17,610 nt of DNA from assembly GCA_038199375.1 (NCBI GenBank), contig JBBPZA010000077.1, positions 1 to 17,610 on the forward strand, in the 5' to 3' direction. The stretch's first letter is position 1. Each line of letters starts with the position of its first letter. Source of the stretch: JBBPZA01 sp038199375 (GTDB taxonomy: Bacteria; Actinomycetota; Thermoleophilia; Solirubrobacterales; Solirubrobacteraceae). Below are positions 7,661 through 13,068 of the stretch, in pieces. The notes beneath the pieces were generated by a model. The model had not been told where the DNA came from. It saw nothing but the letters and a program-made list of their open reading frames with translations, and made no database searches. Made by a program: the position numbers and the translations under genes.

Positions 7661-7918
7661 GTGTGGACCAACGTTCAGTTCAGCGGATCGCTCGGGCCCA
7701 ACGCGAGCAACCGCTGGTTCACCTTCAACTGGCCTGTGGGCTGGCACGTGGTCTGGTACCTGATGCCGACTTCGCCCCAGTCCGGCGCTGCGCAGCTCGA
7801 CTGGGACGTCGCGGTGGAGCGCGCCAACGCCACCACCTGCACCTACTGGCTCACCGTGAAGAACCTCACGGGCGCCACCGTCAACTTCGAGGCCCGCTAC
7901 GCGGTCCTCAGCGGCTGA
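7661..7918 (+). CDS. Stand-alone WFTFNW domain protein
   Basis: An 85-residue protein consisting only of the domain that forms residues 801-883 of the upstream propeller protein. Shared blocks are NRWFTFNWP/GRWFTFNWP, the following W-H-x-x-W-x-x-MPT, the VERA segment, CTYWLTVxNLT and a final N/S-FE-x-R. By eye nearly half the residues match. Conserved aromatic residues and predicted beta strands suggest a small beta-sandwich. No known family is recognised. The start is the GTG at 7661 with a strong AAGGAGGG site (7646-7653) seven bases upstream, and it lies 19 bases after the propeller stop. There is no signal peptide. It may pair with or compete against the fused copy (inference). Confidence 0.85.
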   Translation: MWTNVQFSGSLGPNASNRWFTFNWPVGWHVVWYLMPTSPQSGAAQLDWDVAVERANATTCTYWLTVKNLTGATVNFEARYAVLSG

Positions 7919-7937
7919 AGAAACGGAGCGCAGCGAC

Positions 7938-8288
7938 ATGAAGATCAGCATCGAGATCGACGACGCCGGCAACGGGACGGTGACCACCGAGCCTTCCGGC
8001 GGCGGCTCGGGCGCCGCGGGGGAGGCGAGCGCGCCGGCGGACGTCCTTGCCAGGGCACAGGCCATCGGGGCGATCGACGGCGGCCCGGCGCCGACCGAGC
8101 TGCCCCAAGACGGGGCCCCTCCCATCCCCGCGACGATCCCGGGCCAGGGGCCGGGCGCTCCGGCGGCTGGCCTTTCCGGCGAGCACGGGGCGATCTCCGC
8201 GGGCGCCGCCCCCGGCGCGGACGAGGTGCAGGCGATCGCCATAGAGCAGGATCCGGACGCCCCGAGCGCTCCGGACGAGGGGGAATGA
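7938..8288 (+). CDS. Low-complexity Gly/Ala/Pro-rich acidic protein of the propeller cassette
   Basis: A 116-residue protein of unknown function. It opens with a short strand-forming, charged segment, MKISIEIDDAGNGTVTTEP, followed by a Gly/Ser linker, one likely helix (ADVLARAQAIGAIDGG, about residues 34-49) and a long Ala/Gly/Pro/Asp-rich region that is probably disordered. It is acidic, has no cysteine and no aromatic residue, and lacks a signal peptide or membrane helix. The ATG at 7938 has only a modest CGGAGCG upstream. It lies 19 bases after the 85-residue gene and three bases before the membrane protein gene, which supports a shared transcript. It could be a linker, chaperone-like partner or export substrate; none of these is shown by sequence. 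Confidence 0.7.
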   Translation: MKISIEIDDAGNGTVTTEPSGGGSGAAGEASAPADVLARAQAIGAIDGGPAPTELPQDGAPPIPATIPGQGPGAPAAGLSGEHGAISAGAAPGADEVQAIAIEQDPDAPSAPDEGE

Positions 8289-8291
8289 CCG

Positions 8292-8561
8292 ATGGGTGAG
8301 CTGCTTCCGATCCTCAGCGGCGTGATCGTCGGCGGGATCCTCGGCCTCCTGCGACCGTCCCTGCGCCTACCCGTCGGCGCGGCCCTTGCGGTCCCGCTCG
8401 GCGTGCTGGCCACCTTTCTCACCGGCGAGCATGAGATCTCCTGGGTCTTCGTCCTGATCGACATCCCGATCGTCGGGCTCTCCGCCGTCGTCGGGCTGGT
8501 GCTCGCTCGACGAGTCCGCGCCGGTGGGGACGACGGGCGCACCGTTCCCCGCGAGACCTGA
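8292..8561 (+). CDS. Small membrane protein, last gene of the propeller cassette
   Basis: An 89-residue hydrophobic protein with three likely membrane helices at about 4-20, 26-44 and 51-71 and a basic, polar C-terminal tail. The first helix has a small-residue pattern (GVIVGGILGLL), and GEHEIS lies in the loop before helix three. A GAGGGGGAA ribosome binding site precedes the ATG at 8292, and the upstream stop is only three bases away. The gene overlaps the 3' end of the WS/DGAT gene on the other strand by 195 bp. I do not recognise the family. It may anchor or export cassette products (inference). Confidence 0.75.
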   Translation: MGELLPILSGVIVGGILGLLRPSLRLPVGAALAVPLGVLATFLTGEHEISWVFVLIDIPIVGLSAVVGLVLARRVRAGGDDGRTVPRET

Positions 8562-9977
8562 GTCCGCGGCGGGGAGCTTGCGCCGCGCGGCGGCGAGGAG
8601 CTCGTCGAGCGACTCGCGGATGCCCTGGGCGATGTCCTCGACGTCGGGCAGCGAGTCGTAGTCGGCCAGCAGGCCGAAGTTGACCTTGCCGTTGTAGGAC
8701 ATGATCGCCACGAAGAGCGCGTGGTTCTCGGGCAGGAAGCCGACCGGGAAGAGGTCGAGCAGCTCGCGACCCAGGATGTAGAGGGGCATCTGCGGGCCGG
8801 GGACGTTGGTCACGATGACGTTGAACAGGCGCGTCGAGAAGTTCAGGCGCGAGGCCTGGGCCAGGATCGTGGGGGGAGCGAAGTTGGTGACCCCGGCGAG
8901 GACCTCCGCGCCGATCGCCTGCTTTGACTCCTTGAGCCCGTCCATCGACTCCTTGACCAGCGCCAGGCGCGCGACCGGGTCGCCGACATAGACGGGCAGC
9001 GGTGCCCGCATGGCGGCCAGGCGGTTGCCGAGCTGGCCCTGCTCGTCCTGCGAGCGGATCGAGACGGGCACGAGCGCGCGCAGCTCGAGGCCCTCGGTCC
9101 GCACTCCGCGCGAGCGCAGGAAGCGGCGCAGCGCGCCGGCGACGACGGTGAGCACGACGTCGTTGACCGTTCCCCCGAAGGCGTTCTTGACCTCCTTGAA
9201 GTCCTCCAGCCGGAAGCGGCGCTGCGAGAAGCGCCGGTGGGGGCCGATCGGGACGTTGAGCGGCGTGTCGGGCGCGGGGTTGAGCGCCGCCCAGACGATC
9301 TCGCCGACGCCCTCGAGGGCCTCCTGGGCCCGACGGACCGTGGTCTCCGGCCTGGTCGCCGCCGTGACCGTCCGGGTCGCGAGCTCCACTCCCGCCCTGA
9401 CCACGCCCTTGATCCCCGTAGCAGCGAGCAGCGCCGACCCGGGCTCGGGGCGGGGCTGCCACTCCGCGCCTGTGGGGTGCTCGACGGCCCGAGGCACCGG
9501 CTCGGCGTCGAAGAGGACGGTCGCGAGGTCCACTCCAGCGACTCCGTCGACCAGCGCGTGGTGGGTCTTCGAGATGAGCGCGAAGCGCTTGCCTTCGAGC
9601 CGCTCGACGAGCCAGGTCTCCCACAGCGGCTTGGATCGATCGAGCTGCTGGGAGAAGATCCGGCACGCCAGGCGGATGAGCTGCTCCTCTGAGCCGGGGG
9701 CGGGCAGCGCCGTGTGGCGCACGTGGTAGTCGAGGTTGAAGCTCGGGTCGTCGACCCACAGCGGCCGGCCCATCTCGGCCGGCGGCACCGCGAGCTTCTG
9801 GCGGTAGCGCGGGACGAGGTGCAGGCGGCCGCGGATGTGGTCGAGGAAGTCGCCGATCGCCGGGGGCGGACCCTCGAAGACGAGGATGGCGCCGACGTGC
9901 ATGTGGGAGTTGTCGCCCTCCTGCGCGAGGAACGATGCGTCGGTCGCCGTCAGCCGGTCCAGATGCTCCTGCGCCAT
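8367..9977 (-). CDS. Wax ester synthase/diacylglycerol acyltransferase (WS/DGAT)
   Basis: A bifunctional-type acyltransferase of 536 residues that esterifies fatty alcohols or diacylglycerol with acyl-CoA to make storage lipid. The catalytic HHxxxDG motif is THHALVDG (H139, H140, D144, G145). PLWETWLVERL (117-127), the VNDVVLTVVAGALRRFL block (271-287) and NVIVTNVPGP (386-395) are also typical. The start is the ATG at 9977 with GGAGGA eight bases upstream, giving the usual opening MAQEHLDRLTATDASFL. The core ends near residue 472, the usual family length; residues 473-536 are an acidic tail that lies opposite the small membrane protein gene and is probably incidental read-on. The stop is TAG. 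The gene diverges from the M28 peptidase leader. Many actinobacteria carry paralogues, so the substrate is uncertain. Confidence 0.93.
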   Translation of the reverse strand: MAQEHLDRLTATDASFLAQEGDNSHMHVGAILVFEGPPPAIGDFLDHIRGRLHLVPRYRQKLAVPPAEMGRPLWVDDPSFNLDYHVRHTALPAPGSEEQLIRLACRIFSQQLDRSKPLWETWLVERLEGKRFALISKTHHALVDGVAGVDLATVLFDAEPVPRAVEHPTGAEWQPRPEPGSALLAATGIKGVVRAGVELATRTVTAATRPETTVRRAQEALEGVGEIVWAALNPAPDTPLNVPIGPHRRFSQRRFRLEDFKEVKNAFGGTVNDVVLTVVAGALRRFLRSRGVRTEGLELRALVPVSIRSQDEQGQLGNRLAAMRAPLPVYVGDPVARLALVKESMDGLKESKQAIGAEVLAGVTNFAPPTILAQASRLNFSTRLFNVIVTNVPGPQMPLYILGRELLDLFPVGFLPENHALFVAIMSYNGKVNFGLLADYDSLPDVEDIAQGIRESLDELLAAARRKLPAADSGLAGNGAPVVPTGADSSSEHQPDDGGEPDDRDVDQDEDPGDLMLAGEKGGQHAERDRKGRADG

Positions 9978-10078
9978 TTCGCTGCTCCTCCGCCGTGTCG
10001 CCCTCCGCCTGACCAACCCTACCCCGCCGCGCGCGGCGCGGGGATGCATCCGAAGTCGTTCGTGCAAAGCTTGGCCGT

Positions 10079-10183
10079 ATGGCGTGGGACATCTCGACCG
10101 GAGCGGAGCTTGCGGCGCACCCGCTCTGGTTGCGCGACGAGCGCTTCGCCTGGCCCCTCGAGGCGGTCAGGTCGAACGATTGA
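10079..10183 (+). CDS. Putative 34-residue leader ORF coupled to the M28 peptidase
   Basis: A short open frame beginning MAWDISTGAELAAHPLWLRD. Its TGA stop (10181-10183) overlaps the TTG start of the M28 peptidase gene (10180) in TTGA. No ribosome binding site or clear -10 box was found for its ATG. The peptide has three tryptophans and no sign of a signal sequence. It may be a coupling leader or an unannotated small protein. The overlap could be chance, so this call is tentative, but a similar TTGA overlap occurs at 13065. Confidence 0.4.
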   Translation: MAWDISTGAELAAHPLWLRDERFAWPLEAVRSND

Positions 10184-11043
10184 GCCGCGTGGCGCTGCTT
10201 GCCCTCGCGCTCGCCTGTGGTATCGCCGCCTGTGGAGTGGGCGGGCAGGCGGCGAGCGCGCCCGTGCCCACGCCGACGGTCGACCGCTTCGACGAGCGCC
10301 GTTCGTTCGCGCTCCTGCGCGAGCAGGTGGAGCGCTACGGGCCCCGGCCGGCGGGGTCGCCGGCGTCGCGGCGGCTCGCGACGCGGCTGCGCCGCCTTCT
10401 GCCCGGCGGCCGCTTCGAGGCCGTGCCGGGCGGCCTTCGCAACGTCGTCGGGATCCTCCCGGGCCGGGCGCCGGCGGTCGTGGTCGGCGCCCACTACGAC
10501 ACCGAGGCGCTGCCGCGCGACTTCGTCGGCGCCAACGACGGCGCGGCGGGCACCGCGGCGGGGGTAGAGCTTGCGCGGGCGCTCGCGCGCCGCCCGCCGG
10601 GGGGCCCCGAGGTGCGCTTCGTGCTCTTCGACGGGGAGGAGGAGCCGGCTGGGGGCGACATCTTCACCCAGGGCACCCGGGGGAGCCGCGCCTACGTCGC
10701 GCGCCACCGCGAGGAGGTCGGCGCGATGGTCCTGCTCGACTACGTCGCCAACAAGGGGCTCTCCCTGCCGCGCGAGGGGGGCTCGGATGCCGACCTCTGG
10801 CGCCGGCTCCGCGCGGCCGCGAAGCGGGTCGGCGTCCAGCGGGCCTTCCCCGACGAGGAAGCGGGGGAGATCTTTGACGATCACACCGCCTTCGCCCAGG
10901 CGGGCATTCCCGCCATCGACCTCATCGACTTCGACTATCCCTATCGCGACACCGCGAAGGACACGGTCGACAAGGTCTCCCCCCGCAGCCTCGACGTCGT
11001 CGGGGAGGCCGTGGCCGAGCTGATTCGCAGCTGGCCGCGTTGA
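10180..11043 (+). CDS. M28-family metallopeptidase or glutaminyl-cyclase-like lipoprotein
   Basis: A 287-residue zinc-dependent aminopeptidase-fold protein. The N-terminus VALLALALACGIAAC is a lipoprotein signal with a lipobox at IAAC, so it should be anchored to the outer face of the membrane through C18. Metal-site residues are H105 and D107 in GAHYDT, D120 in GANDGAAG, E153/E154 in FDGEEEP and D187 in LLDYVAN. DDHTAFAQAGIPAIDLIDFDYP (H235) is typical of M28 and glutaminyl cyclases. The usual terminal WHT is RDT here (257-259), so the last zinc-binding histidine is replaced by aspartate. The start may be TTG at 10180, used here because of overlap with the leader ORF, or the GTG at 10189. 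A TTGACG promoter for the next gene overlaps its stop codon. Confidence 0.88.
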   Translation: MSRVALLALALACGIAACGVGGQAASAPVPTPTVDRFDERRSFALLREQVERYGPRPAGSPASRRLATRLRRLLPGGRFEAVPGGLRNVVGILPGRAPAVVVGAHYDTEALPRDFVGANDGAAGTAAGVELARALARRPPGGPEVRFVLFDGEEEPAGGDIFTQGTRGSRAYVARHREEVGAMVLLDYVANKGLSLPREGGSDADLWRRLRAAAKRVGVQRAFPDEEAGEIFDDHTAFAQAGIPAIDLIDFDYPYRDTAKDTVDKVSPRSLDVVGEAVAELIRSWPR

Positions 11044-11068
11044 CGGTCGCCGGCGCCAGGCGTACCTT
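11040..11068 (+). promoter_or_regulatory. Housekeeping-type promoter of the TM2-domain gene
   Basis: TTGACG (11040-11045) and TACCTT (11063-11068) are separated by 17 bases, the ideal sigma-70/sigma-A spacing. The -35 box overlaps the TGA stop of the M28 gene. The start codon of the next gene is nine bases after the -10 box, so the transcript would have almost no leader. Confidence 0.7.
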
Positions 11069-11077
11069 CCCCGGTCG

Positions 11078-11575
11078 ATGACCGAACAGGGCGGCCAGCC
11101 GCCGCACGAGCCCGGGGAGGGCTCCCGGCCCGAGAAGGAAGCGCCGACGCGGCCCCAGCCGCCCGGCCTGCCGGCGTGGCCGCAGCCGGCCGCCGCTCCG
11201 GCACAGCCCCAGCCCCCGCCGGGCTGGCACCCACAGCACCCGCTGGCCCCCTGGCCGCCCCAGTCCGCCGCCCCGCCCGCGCACTACTCCTACCCCCCGG
11301 GGCCACCGGCGCGCAAGGAGCCGGCCATAGCGGTCCTCATCTCCTTCTTCATTCCGGGGGTCGGCCACCTCTACGCCGGCGACACCAACACGGGCGTGCT
11401 GCTGCTGGCCATCTACTTCGGCATTCTCGTGCTGGATCTCTTCCTCCTCTTCACGATCATCGGGATCCTGCTCTTCGTGCTGACGATCCCCGCGAGCCTG
11501 ATCGTGTGGATCTACGCGATGGTCGACTCCTACGCCAAGGCGACCGCCTACAACCGCAGCTGGGGGCTTCCTTAA
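11078..11575 (+). CDS. Pro-rich TM2-domain membrane protein
   Basis: A 165-residue protein in two parts. Residues 1-80 are a Pro/Gln/Ala-rich, probably disordered cytoplasmic region. Residues 83-155 match the TM2 domain pattern: a first helix with FFIPGVGHLYAGDTNTG (90-106), a second hydrophobic stretch at 107-146 and a final WIYAMVDSYAKA (144-155) with the conserved aspartate. TM2 proteins are two-helix membrane proteins of mostly unknown function. The ATG at 11078 lies nine bases after the -10 box, and the stop is TAA. It lies between the M28 gene and ispH on the same strand, but each has its own promoter-like box, so it may be transcribed alone. Confidence 0.85.
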   Translation: MTEQGGQPPHEPGEGSRPEKEAPTRPQPPGLPAWPQPAAAPAQPQPPPGWHPQHPLAPWPPQSAAPPAHYSYPPGPPARKEPAIAVLISFFIPGVGHLYAGDTNTGVLLLAIYFGILVLDLFLLFTIIGILLFVLTIPASLIVWIYAMVDSYAKATAYNRSWGLP

Positions 11576-11610
11576 CTCCGAAGCGCCGCGGCCTCGGACC
11601 CCCTCGCCCC

Positions 11611-11616
11611 TACACT
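11611..11616 (+). promoter_or_regulatory. -10 box of ispH, probably leaderless
   Basis: TACACT ends seven bases before the ATG at 11624, an exact copy of the arrangement upstream of the MIP18 gene. No -35 match was found at the normal distance. A GCGAGGA lies between the box and the ATG and could act as a weak ribosome binding site if transcription started earlier. Confidence 0.5.
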
Positions 11617-11623
11617 GCGAGGA

Positions 11624-12583
11624 ATGGGTGCAGCTCCCGAGAGGCTCCTGCTCGCGGCTCCGCGCGGCTACTGCGCCGGGGTGGACCGCGCCGTGCAGAC
11701 CGTCGAGCACGCGCTCGACCTCTACGGCGCGCCCGTCTACGTACGCAAGGAGATCGTCCACAACAAGCACGTCGTCGAGGAGCTGCGCGAGCGCGGCGCG
11801 GTCTTCGTAGACGAGCTCGACGACTCCGTCCCCGAGGGCGCCGTGACCGTCTTCTCGGCCCATGGGGTGTCGCCGACCGTCCATCAGGAGGCGGGTCGCC
11901 GCGGCCTGCGGACCCTTGACGCGACCTGCCCGCTGGTGACCAAGGTTCACCGCGAGGCGCTGAAGTTCGCGGCCGAGGGCTACACGATCGTCCTCGTCGG
12001 CCATGCCGGCCACGAGGAGGTCGAAGGCACGATGGGCGAGGCCCCCGACGACATCGTGCTCATCGAGACCGAGGAGGACGTCGACCGCCTCGAGGTCCCC
12101 GATCCCGACCGGATCGCCTACATCTCCCAGACCACCCTGTCGGTTGACGAGACCCGCGCGATCATCAACCGCCTCCGCGAGAAGTTCCCGAGCATCGTCG
12201 GTCCTCGCACCGACGACATCTGCTACGCGACCACCAACCGCCAGGCGGCGGTCAAGCAGCTGGCCGTGCAGTGCGACCTCGTGCTGGTCATCGGCTCGAC
12301 CAACTCCTCCAACTCAAACCGCCTGGTCGAGGTCGCCCGCGAGTACGGTGCCGAGTCGCACCTGATCGACCACGAGGGCCAGGTCCGCGAGGAGTGGCTC
12401 GAGGGCAAGCGGGTGGTCGGCATCACCTCGGGCGCCAGCGCCCCCGAGGAGCTCGTTCAGCGGCTGGTCCAGTTCTTCGCCGCCCGGGGGACCGAGGACG
12501 TCCAAGAGCTCGAGGTCGTCCAGGAGGACGTCCGCTTCATGCTTCCCAAGGCCATCCGCCAGGAGCTCACGGCCCGAGCCTGA
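11624..12583 (+). CDS. ispH: 4-hydroxy-3-methylbut-2-enyl diphosphate reductase (IspH)
   Basis: The last enzyme of the MEP pathway of isoprenoid synthesis, a 4Fe-4S protein that reduces HMBPP to IPP and DMAPP. The 319-residue length is normal. The three cluster ligands are C17 in APRGYCAGV, C102 in DATCPLVTKVH and C200 in DDICYATTNRQ. Substrate-binding residues are also present: H46 and H49 in VHNKHVV, H80 in SAHGVSP, H130 and E131 in VGHAGHEEVEGTMG, and the GSTNSSNSNRL loop (224-234). The ATG at 11624 gives the family's standard start. Its TGA lies in a 19-bp tandem duplication, and a small minus-strand gene converges from 12644. Electrons would come from ferredoxin or flavodoxin; no such partner is in the window. 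Confidence 0.98.
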   Translation: MGAAPERLLLAAPRGYCAGVDRAVQTVEHALDLYGAPVYVRKEIVHNKHVVEELRERGAVFVDELDDSVPEGAVTVFSAHGVSPTVHQEAGRRGLRTLDATCPLVTKVHREALKFAAEGYTIVLVGHAGHEEVEGTMGEAPDDIVLIETEEDVDRLEVPDPDRIAYISQTTLSVDETRAIINRLREKFPSIVGPRTDDICYATTNRQAAVKQLAVQCDLVLVIGSTNSSNSNRLVEVAREYGAESHLIDHEGQVREEWLEGKRVVGITSGASAPEELVQRLVQFFAARGTEDVQELEVVQEDVRFMLPKAIRQELTARA

Positions 12584-12608
12584 GGCGAGGGCCCGAGCCT
12601 GAGGCGAG
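12571..12608 (+). repeat. Exact 19-bp tandem duplication across the ispH stop codon
   Basis: The 19 bases at 12571-12589 are repeated without change at 12590-12608. The first copy contains the ispH stop codon TGA (12581-12583), and the second lies in the intergenic region. The duplication left the protein unchanged. Partial third matches (CCTCGAGG, CCTCGACGG) follow up to 12650. Confidence 0.9.
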
Positions 12609-12643
12609 CCTCGAGGGTCCAGAGCCGACGCGGGCCTCGACGG

Positions 12644-12886
12644 TCAGAGCGGGAGCTTGCCCCGTCCGCGACGGCCGGCGTTGGCCGACTTGTTGGTCGC
12701 CTTGCGCGACGAGCTGAAGGGCTTCTGGAACAGCCTGCCCAGAAATCCGGGCGCCGTTCCGCCGGCCCGCTGACCGACGCCGAGCGTCTTGTCGACGCCT
12801 CGCTGGGGACCCTGCGAGATCCGTGGAACCAGGAAGGCCAGCACCAGCAGCAGTACACAGACGGCGATTATCCCGGCGATCAGCAT
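12644..12886 (-). CDS. Small single-TM hypothetical protein
   Basis: An 80-residue protein with one N-terminal membrane helix (MLIAGIIAVCVLLLVLAFLV, residues 1-20) followed by a basic Gly/Arg/Lys-rich tail ending in GRRGRGKLPL. The likely topology is N-terminus out and basic tail in the cytoplasm. FLGRLFQKPF (48-57) may form a short amphipathic helix. The ATG at 12886 has GAGGGG five bases upstream, which decides the start. I do not recognise a family. It converges with ispH and diverges from the leader ORF at 12952. Confidence 0.7.
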   Translation of the reverse strand: MLIAGIIAVCVLLLVLAFLVPRISQGPQRGVDKTLGVGQRAGGTAPGFLGRLFQKPFSSSRKATNKSANAGRRGRGKLPL

Positions 12887-12939
12887 GAGTTCCCCTCGGT
12901 AGGCGGTAGTGGCGCCCCTCTGGGGTACCCGCGGCCGGG

Positions 12940-12945
12940 TAGGCT
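12940..12945 (+). promoter_or_regulatory. -10 box of the leader ORF and metallophosphoesterase unit
   Basis: TAGGCT ends six bases before the GTG at 12952, the same compact layout seen at the other promoter-like boxes in the window. No matching -35 box was found. If real, the transcript would begin at the leader ORF's GTG. Confidence 0.4.
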
Positions 12946-12951
12946 CACACC

Positions 12952-13068
12952 GTGAACGGACCGATGTTGGATAGGCGAGCGCCGGTCCGCCACCTCGTCG
13001 GGCGGGCGGCGGCGACCGTGGGGGGCGAGCGGCCGGTGTCAGCGAGCACCGCGGCCGGCGCCTCTTGA
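12952..13068 (+). CDS. Putative 38-residue leader ORF coupled to the metallophosphoesterase
   Basis: An open frame from the GTG at 12952 begins MNGPMLDRRAPVRHLVGR and ends at the TGA at 13066-13068, which overlaps the TTG start of the metallophosphoesterase gene in TTGA. A -10-like TAGGCT sits six bases upstream of the GTG. The downstream TTG has no ribosome binding site, so re-initiation after this leader is a plausible way to translate it. The peptide is basic and Ala/Gly-rich, without recognisable domains. Confidence 0.45.
   Translation: MNGPMLDRRAPVRHLVGRAAATVGGERPVSASTAAGAS

Noticed and set aside
10022..10043. GC-only palindrome as a transcription terminator
   Set aside because: It lies between divergent genes, has no T tract and is composed only of G and C; such palindromes arise easily at this GC content.
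8419..10884. Minus-strand open frame of about 820 codons across WS/DGAT and the M28 gene
   Set aside because: It is out of frame with the clear WS/DGAT and M28 proteins and its translation is low-complexity Arg/Ala/Pro.
10922..12013. Minus-strand open frame opposite the TM2 gene and ispH
   Set aside because: Antisense to confidently identified genes, without domains or a promoter.
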